A DNA stretch of 17,841 nucleotides from JAJDNH01 sp964552395 (GTDB taxonomy: Bacteria; Acidobacteriota; Thermoanaerobaculia; Thermoanaerobaculales; Sulfomarinibacteraceae), in the NCBI GenBank assembly GCA_964552395.1, contig CAZKGM010000055.1, positions 1-17,841 of the forward strand, written 5' to 3'. The position numbers and the translations under genes are program-made. The notes under the pieces are model-generated. The model did no database searches. It was not told the origin of the DNA and saw only the letters and a program-made list of their open reading frames with translations. Each line of letters begins with the position of its first letter. Position 1 is the stretch's first letter. Below are positions 13,327 to 17,841 of the stretch, piece by piece.

Positions 13327-14694
13327 GTGAGTTTGGATCCCGCACACATACCGGTATCGTCATCCGCGATCGCGGTAGTGACGACGGTCCACCTTGCGCT
13401 CTTGCTTCTGCGGGCGCACCGCAATCCCTCCGGGCGGCGTTTCGATGTCCTGCTGGCGCCGTCGCTGATGCTGGCTGCGACCCCCTGGTTGATGCCGAAC
13501 GTCCTCGGGCTTGCCCTCGGCCTCGTGCTCCAGCTCGGCTGGTTCGCGGCCTGCGAACGACTGGCGGCACGAGTGGCGGGAAGCGCGATGGCGGCGCCTG
13601 CCCCGGCGCCTGCAGCAGCAGCGCCGGCCCGCGCGGCCCCGCCCCGCCCCGCCCAGGGGTTCGTTGCCGTGCCCGTGATCGCCGTGCTTCACGAGACGGA
13701 GGACGTCGCCACCTTCCGGCTGGCGCGACCAGAGGGCCTTGACTTTGCGGCGGGCCAGTTCCTGACGGTCCGGATGCCGGTCGACGGCAAACTGATCGTA
13801 CGCTGTTACTCGATCTCCTCGGCGCCACACACGAGCGGCTATCTGGAGATCTCCGTCAAGCGCCAGGGCCTGTTCTCCGGCGCGCTGCACGCGACCGTTC
13901 GACCGGGTTCGACGCTGTGGGTACGGGGACCGGCCGGCGGCTTCACTTATCCCGCAGGTGATGCGCGGCCACTGGCCCTGCTCGCCGGAGGCGTCGGGAT
14001 CACGCCGTTGATCAGCATGCTTCGTCACGCGGTCTCCGCAGACCCGGGGCGGCCGGTAACGCTGCTTTACTCGGTTACGACGCAGCGCGACATCGCATTT
14101 CGCAACGAGCTTCGCGTACTCGCGGCGCGCCATCCCCAGGCGACCGTCGTCGTCACTATCACACGAGGGCCACATGCGACCGAGGTTCTGACCGGCCGCA
14201 TCGACGTCGCGAAGATCCTCGCCCACGTGGCGGATCCCGCCGGCTCCATTTTCATGATCTGCGGTCCCGAGCCGATGATCGAGGCGATGCGCAGGCTGCT
14301 TGGTCAGCTCGGCGTCCCTCCGGCCCAGGTTCGCTCCGAAGCGTTCGCGGCGGCAGCAGCGGCGGCGGCCGCCCCCGCGCCTGCGCCTGAACCGATTCAG
14401 GCGGTTGCGGCGGCCGCTGAAGGCGGGCCGGGGGCTCGGTTCACGCTGCGCCTCGTAGCGAGCGGACGAACCGCCACTACCAGCCACCGCGAGACGCTAC
14501 TGGAGGCGGCCGAGGCGGCCGGGGCCGACATCCCGTCGGCGTGCCGCGCCGGGGTGTGTGGGACGTGCCGCACACGATTGATGGACGGCCGTGTCGAGTG
14601 CCAGGGGGATGCCCTGGATGAGCGTGATCGTCAAGACGGCTACATCCTGCCGTGTGTCGCCAGGGCGCGCGGGGACTGCGCATTGGAAGCCTGA
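13327..14694 (+). CDS. Membrane-anchored FAD/NAD(P)H oxidoreductase with C-terminal 2Fe-2S ferredoxin domain
   Basis: 455 residues, GTG start. Residues about 10-82 form two or three hydrophobic spans. An Ala/Pro linker (about 88-110) leads to a ferredoxin-reductase-type FAD domain with RCYS (159-162) and VKRQGLFSGALH, then the NAD(P)-binding domain with GGVGITPLISM (from 221) and MICGPEPMIEA (C312). A second Ala/Pro linker (about 339-368) precedes a plant-type 2Fe-2S domain with C406, C411, C414 and C443 (CRAGVCGTCRTRL ... LPC). All cofactor motifs are intact. The order reductase then ferredoxin resembles Hcr and PDR-type electron transfer proteins, but the N-terminal membrane part is unusual. 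The stop TGA overlaps the ATG of the next gene by one base, so it should feed or accept electrons from that cytochrome b-like protein. Confidence 0.9.
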   Translation: MSLDPAHIPVSSSAIAVVTTVHLALLLLRAHRNPSGRRFDVLLAPSLMLAATPWLMPNVLGLALGLVLQLGWFAACERLAARVAGSAMAAPAPAPAAAAPARAAPPRPAQGFVAVPVIAVLHETEDVATFRLARPEGLDFAAGQFLTVRMPVDGKLIVRCYSISSAPHTSGYLEISVKRQGLFSGALHATVRPGSTLWVRGPAGGFTYPAGDARPLALLAGGVGITPLISMLRHAVSADPGRPVTLLYSVTTQRDIAFRNELRVLAARHPQATVVVTITRGPHATEVLTGRIDVAKILAHVADPAGSIFMICGPEPMIEAMRRLLGQLGVPPAQVRSEAFAAAAAAAAAPAPAPEPIQAVAAAAEGGPGARFTLRLVASGRTATTSHRETLLEAAEAAGADIPSACRAGVCGTCRTRLMDGRVECQGDALDERDRQDGYILPCVARARGDCALEA

Positions 14695-15593
14695 TGGAGA
14701 GGGGCTCCGCGGCACGCGGACCTCGGCGCTCCGGCCATGTCGGGTTGCTGGCGGCCCTGGCAACCGGACTCACCGTGACGGGCGCCGTCCTGTTCGGCGC
14801 GGGCGGTCTGAGCTACTACCGAACACCGATCCGTGCGCGGGGGGCGCTCGAGGCCCACCGGCTTCTTCGTCCATCGGGGCCGATCGGCAACGTCCTCGGC
14901 CTGACCGGCGTTGCACTCATGGTCATCATGCACCTGTACTCGGTGCGTCGCAGGCTTCCAAGTCTGCGCTGGATGGGCAGCCTCCCGGCGTGGTTGGAGT
15001 TTCACATCTTCTGCGGCGTGCTGGGACCGCTCCTGATCACTTTGCACACCTCACTGAAGTTCAACGGGCTGATTTCCGTTGCCTACTGGTCGATGGTTCT
15101 GGTGGTCGCGTCGGGCTTTGTCGGCCGGTACCTGTACGTGAGGATCCCGCGCTCGCTTCGCGGTCAGGAGCTGACGCACGATGAGGTCGTTGCGCGCGCC
15201 GCGGAGTGTACTCAGCGCCTGGCCGGGATGGGTCTGCCGGAAGGACTGCTGCGGAGTATCGGGGAGCTCGAGGCTCGCGTCGTACCGGCCAGCGAGGCCG
15301 ACGTCACGTGGCGCGGGCTCCTGCTCGGGGATCTCGCGGTGCGCTGGCATCTGGCCCGCTTCTCGAGTCGGCTCAGCCTGCCACCCGATGCCCATGCTTC
15401 GGTCATCGAGGTTCAAAGTCTGATTCGCGAGCGGGCGACGTTGCTACGGCGAATCGCCTATCTGAAGCGTACCCGGCGGCTGTTCGAGCTGTGGCACGTG
15501 TACCACCAGCCGCTCGCCGTCCTGATGGGAGTGATCGTCATCGTCCACGTGGCGACGGTGGCCTACTTCGGCTACGCCTTGGGGGTCCGGTGA
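14694..15593 (+). CDS. Multi-span membrane protein, probable di-heme cytochrome b
   Basis: 299 residues. Hydrophobic spans lie at about 16-38, 63-83, 101-121, 126-147 and 272-294, with a soluble 120-residue section between the fourth and fifth. Two spans carry His pairs exactly 14 apart: H104/H118 (FHIFCGVLGPLLITLH) and H271/H285. This is the spacing that binds two b hemes in cytochrome bc1 and in NOX/ferric reductases. H80 is another His within the membrane. I do not recognise a named family. The start ATG 14694 overlaps the preceding stop (TGATG); its own stop overlaps the next start (GTGA). It sits between a cytoplasmic-type NAD(P)H/flavin/Fe-S protein and an exported heme c protein, the right place for a transmembrane electron carrier. 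Confidence 0.8.
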   Translation: MERGSAARGPRRSGHVGLLAALATGLTVTGAVLFGAGGLSYYRTPIRARGALEAHRLLRPSGPIGNVLGLTGVALMVIMHLYSVRRRLPSLRWMGSLPAWLEFHIFCGVLGPLLITLHTSLKFNGLISVAYWSMVLVVASGFVGRYLYVRIPRSLRGQELTHDEVVARAAECTQRLAGMGLPEGLLRSIGELEARVVPASEADVTWRGLLLGDLAVRWHLARFSSRLSLPPDAHASVIEVQSLIRERATLLRRIAYLKRTRRLFELWHVYHQPLAVLMGVIVIVHVATVAYFGYALGVR

Positions 15594-17841
15594 GGACGAC
15601 GCTCCAGAAGCTCCCGAGCCTGCTGCGGGGTGCATCGGTGGCCTTGGCCCTGATGGCTGTCGCCGGAGTAGCCGGGGCTCAGGATGTCGGCGTGTTGTTG
15701 TCTCCCGGTGAGCTGAGCCAGGCTCACGCGAAGCTGACGGGGATGGCGAACTGTCAGAAATGTCACGAGCCGGGCAAGGGAGTGTCGGCCAAAAAATGCT
15801 TGTCGTGCCATGAACCGATCGCCGAGCGCATGGCGGCGAGCCGAGGCGTGCATCGAAACGTGACCGACGACTGTGTTAGCTGTCACACCGAGCATGCCGG
15901 CCGCGACGGAGATATTCGGCTCCTGGATGCGGCCACCTTCGAGCATCTCAAGGAGACGGGCTTCCCCCTCGACGGCCGCCATGCCGCCGTCCCATGTGCG
16001 AAGTGCCATACCACCCGCTCGTACCTCACCGCGAAGCCCGCCTGTGCCTCGTGCCACGAGGACATTCACCGAGGAGCGCTCGGCTCCGCCTGCGCGGATT
16101 GCCACGCCGTGACGGCGCCGTTCAAGGAGAGCGGGCTGGCCTTCGACCACTCCAAGGCCGCCTTTGCACTCACCGGGAGGCACCAGAAGGTACCGTGCGC
16201 GAGCTGTCACCCGAACAAGCGCTACACCGGCATCGCTATTGAGAGGTGCTCCGGCTGTCACAAGGATCCCCACCGCGGCACCTTCAGCGCGCAGTGCTCC
16301 AGCTGCCACACCACCGACGGATGGCAACGGACCCGCTTCGATCACTCGACAACGCAGTTTCCACTCCTCGGGCTCCACCGGAACGTCGCCTGCGTCGCCT
16401 GCCACGGCTCGGCGCGAGAAGCGACTCGGCAGCCGAAGTTCGCGCGCTGCGTCGACTGTCACCATGACCCGCACAAGGGCACCTTCCCCGAGGATTGCGC
16501 CTCCTGCCACACCGTCAGTGGTTTTGCTGGGGCGCGCTTTGATCACGCCCAGAGAACCAAGTTCCCTCTCACTGAGCGCCACAGCGAGCTGCGCTGCGTG
16601 GCCTGCCACAAGAACGCTGCCCAAGCTGTGGACCCCCAGGGGCACAAGGTGGTTGATTTCCGCGGGCTCCACACTCGGTGCGCCTCCTGCCACAAAGATG
16701 TACACCGGGGCGTCCTCGGAGCCGACTGTGCGAGCTGCCACCAGTCGCGAACCTTTCATATCGCCGACTTCAGACACTCCCGGAAGCCGGAGTTCTTCGG
16801 CGGAGCACACGCCGGCGTCAAGTGCGCTTCATGCCACAAGGACGGCGCCACTCCCGTCGAGGATGGCGCTAATGTGGTCACCGGGCGGATCTATAGGGGG
16901 CTGTCAACCCGGTGTGCGTCGTGCCACAAGGACGTGCACTTGGGCCAGCTCGGCTCCGACTGCGGCAGCTGCCACGCGATCGCGGTCCGGGGCTTCAAGG
17001 CGACTGGATTCGACCACTCCAAGACCCAGTTTCCGCTCGACGGTGCACACCGGGCGCTGGCCTGTGCCAAGTGCCATGTGCCCCAGGCGGGCCACTTCCC
17101 TGCAGGTGACGGGACGACAGTGCGCTACGCGGGCCTCGGGCGCCAGTGTGCCTCGTGCCACCGCGATCCCCATCTTGGTCAGGTTGGCGCGGACTGCGCC
17201 CGCTGCCACTCCACCGCGGCCTTTGCAGTCAAGAGCTTCAGGCACGTTGAGCCGGCTGATTTCTTTACCGGGAAGCACGCCCCAGTCAAGTGCATCGCCT
17301 GCCACCCCAAGGTGCTCGACGACTTTTCTGCCGGTCGCGGCGAGGCGGTGCGTCTCGCCGGCCTCGACCGGCGCTGCTCGAGCTGCCATTCCGACCCACA
17401 CGACGGGGCCCTGGGGACCGACTGCGCCTCTTGCCATCAGGTGACGGCGGCGTTCTCGAACCCGTCCCGCGCCTTCCACAAGACCACCGGCTTCCCACTT
17501 CAGGGGCGCCACCTCGCGGTGCCGTGCGCCGACTGCCACTGGAACGGGGTCACCAAGGGCACGCCGACGCGGTGCGTTGACTGCCACTGGATCCGCCGCC
17601 GGGACGACCGCTTTGCGACCCGATTGGGCACCGACTGCGAGACCTGTCACCGACCCACGGCGTGGACCGCGGTTACCTGGGACCACGGCGCCGCAACCGG
17701 CTATCCACTGGTCGGAGTTCATGCGGCGCTAGACTGCGAGTCCTGCCATGCCGGGGGTCGCTTCCCTGGCCAGGCGTCGCAGTGTGTGGACTGCCACCTT
17801 TCGGACTACCAGAAGACGACGGCGCCGAACCACCAGACGGC
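15590..17841 (+). CDS. Giant multiheme c-type cytochrome, 29 CxxCH seen, 3' end outside window
   Basis: 750 codons without a stop to the window edge. GTG start overlaps the preceding stop as GTGA. Residues 1-30 are a Sec signal peptide (basic start, hydrophobic core, AGA|QD). I counted 29 CxxCH heme sites by reading the frame, from residue 55 to 732. Hemes 5-28 (residues about 152-720) form eight successive modules: CxxCH-xD-x-HxG, CxxCH, then F-x-H, a F/Y-x-L/F segment, G-x-H and CxxCH. Each full module thus supplies three hemes and about three extra His as likely distal ligands. The eighth module lacks the HxG His. The style resembles cytochrome c7/c3-like domains. The protein should be periplasmic or extracellular, and probably carries electrons over a long distance. 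The final length, and any anchor or pilin-like end, are not visible. Confidence 0.95.
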   Translation, partial: MRTTLQKLPSLLRGASVALALMAVAGVAGAQDVGVLLSPGELSQAHAKLTGMANCQKCHEPGKGVSAKKCLSCHEPIAERMAASRGVHRNVTDDCVSCHTEHAGRDGDIRLLDAATFEHLKETGFPLDGRHAAVPCAKCHTTRSYLTAKPACASCHEDIHRGALGSACADCHAVTAPFKESGLAFDHSKAAFALTGRHQKVPCASCHPNKRYTGIAIERCSGCHKDPHRGTFSAQCSSCHTTDGWQRTRFDHSTTQFPLLGLHRNVACVACHGSAREATRQPKFARCVDCHHDPHKGTFPEDCASCHTVSGFAGARFDHAQRTKFPLTERHSELRCVACHKNAAQAVDPQGHKVVDFRGLHTRCASCHKDVHRGVLGADCASCHQSRTFHIADFRHSRKPEFFGGAHAGVKCASCHKDGATPVEDGANVVTGRIYRGLSTRCASCHKDVHLGQLGSDCGSCHAIAVRGFKATGFDHSKTQFPLDGAHRALACAKCHVPQAGHFPAGDGTTVRYAGLGRQCASCHRDPHLGQVGADCARCHSTAAFAVKSFRHVEPADFFTGKHAPVKCIACHPKVLDDFSAGRGEAVRLAGLDRRCSSCHSDPHDGALGTDCASCHQVTAAFSNPSRAFHKTTGFPLQGRHLAVPCADCHWNGVTKGTPTRCVDCHWIRRRDDRFATRLGTDCETCHRPTAWTAVTWDHGAATGYPLVGVHAALDCESCHAGGRFPGQASQCVDCHLSDYQKTTAPNHQT

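Noticed and set aside
15572..16810. 412-codon minus-strand frame over the cytochrome
   Set aside because: Antisense shadow of the heme repeats, with repetitive Val/Ala/Gly-rich translation.
16164..17444. 426-codon plus-strand frame inside the cytochrome
   Set aside because: It is a different frame of the multiheme gene; its Ser/Ala/Thr/Arg-rich translation has no heme motifs, while the real frame has 29 CxxCH.

Overview
This is a 17.8 kb piece of a GC-rich bacterial genome. It looks like a metagenome or draft scaffold, because it carries two placeholder gaps of exactly 100 N (8754-8853 and 13049-13148). Base composition, AGTGA-type and ACACGAAGA-type intergenic repeats, leaderless-looking starts behind TAnnnT boxes, an RHS fragment and a very large multiheme cytochrome would fit Acidobacteriota, Myxococcota or a Desulfobacterota-like lineage. 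No phylogenetic marker settles this, and the assignment is a weak inference.

Layout. 1-758 is a hairpin-rich block without a convincing gene; a 16-bp direct repeat (1-16 and 759-774) brackets it and seems to interrupt an unidentified minus-strand gene (678-1223). 1386-2734, minus strand and of lower GC at its left end, holds the 3' end of an RHS gene with a variable tip, coupled through an ATGA overlap to a small membrane protein, a possible toxin tip and immunity pair. 2750-3874 is a GT-B glycosyltransferase (plus). 4089-5852 is an unusual fusion of a GNAT acetyltransferase with a histone-deacetylase/acetylpolyamine-amidohydrolase domain. A tRNA-Asn(GTT) with a near-consensus promoter follows on the minus strand. 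6145-10035 is carA and carB (carbamoyl-phosphate synthase), with carB broken by a gap that must really be about 0.7 kb. 10403-11305 is a zinc-ribbon, single-span membrane protein of unknown role. 11306-12057 is a striking run of strong inverted repeats without a clear gene. 12058-12960 is a SpoIIE/PP2C-type phosphatase.

The most interesting part is the right end, 13327-17841. Three tightly packed or overlapping genes encode: a membrane-anchored FAD/NAD(P)H oxidoreductase with a C-terminal 2Fe-2S ferredoxin domain; a multi-span membrane protein with two His-x13-His pairs on two helices, the layout of a di-heme cytochrome b; and an exported c-type cytochrome with 29 CxxCH motifs in the 750 residues visible, still open at the window edge. 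Hemes 5-28 fall into eight consecutive three-heme modules. Together these can be read as one electron conduit: NAD(P)H to flavin and Fe-S in the cytoplasm, two b hemes across the membrane, then a periplasmic or extracellular heme wire. The direction of flow and the terminal acceptor are not visible.
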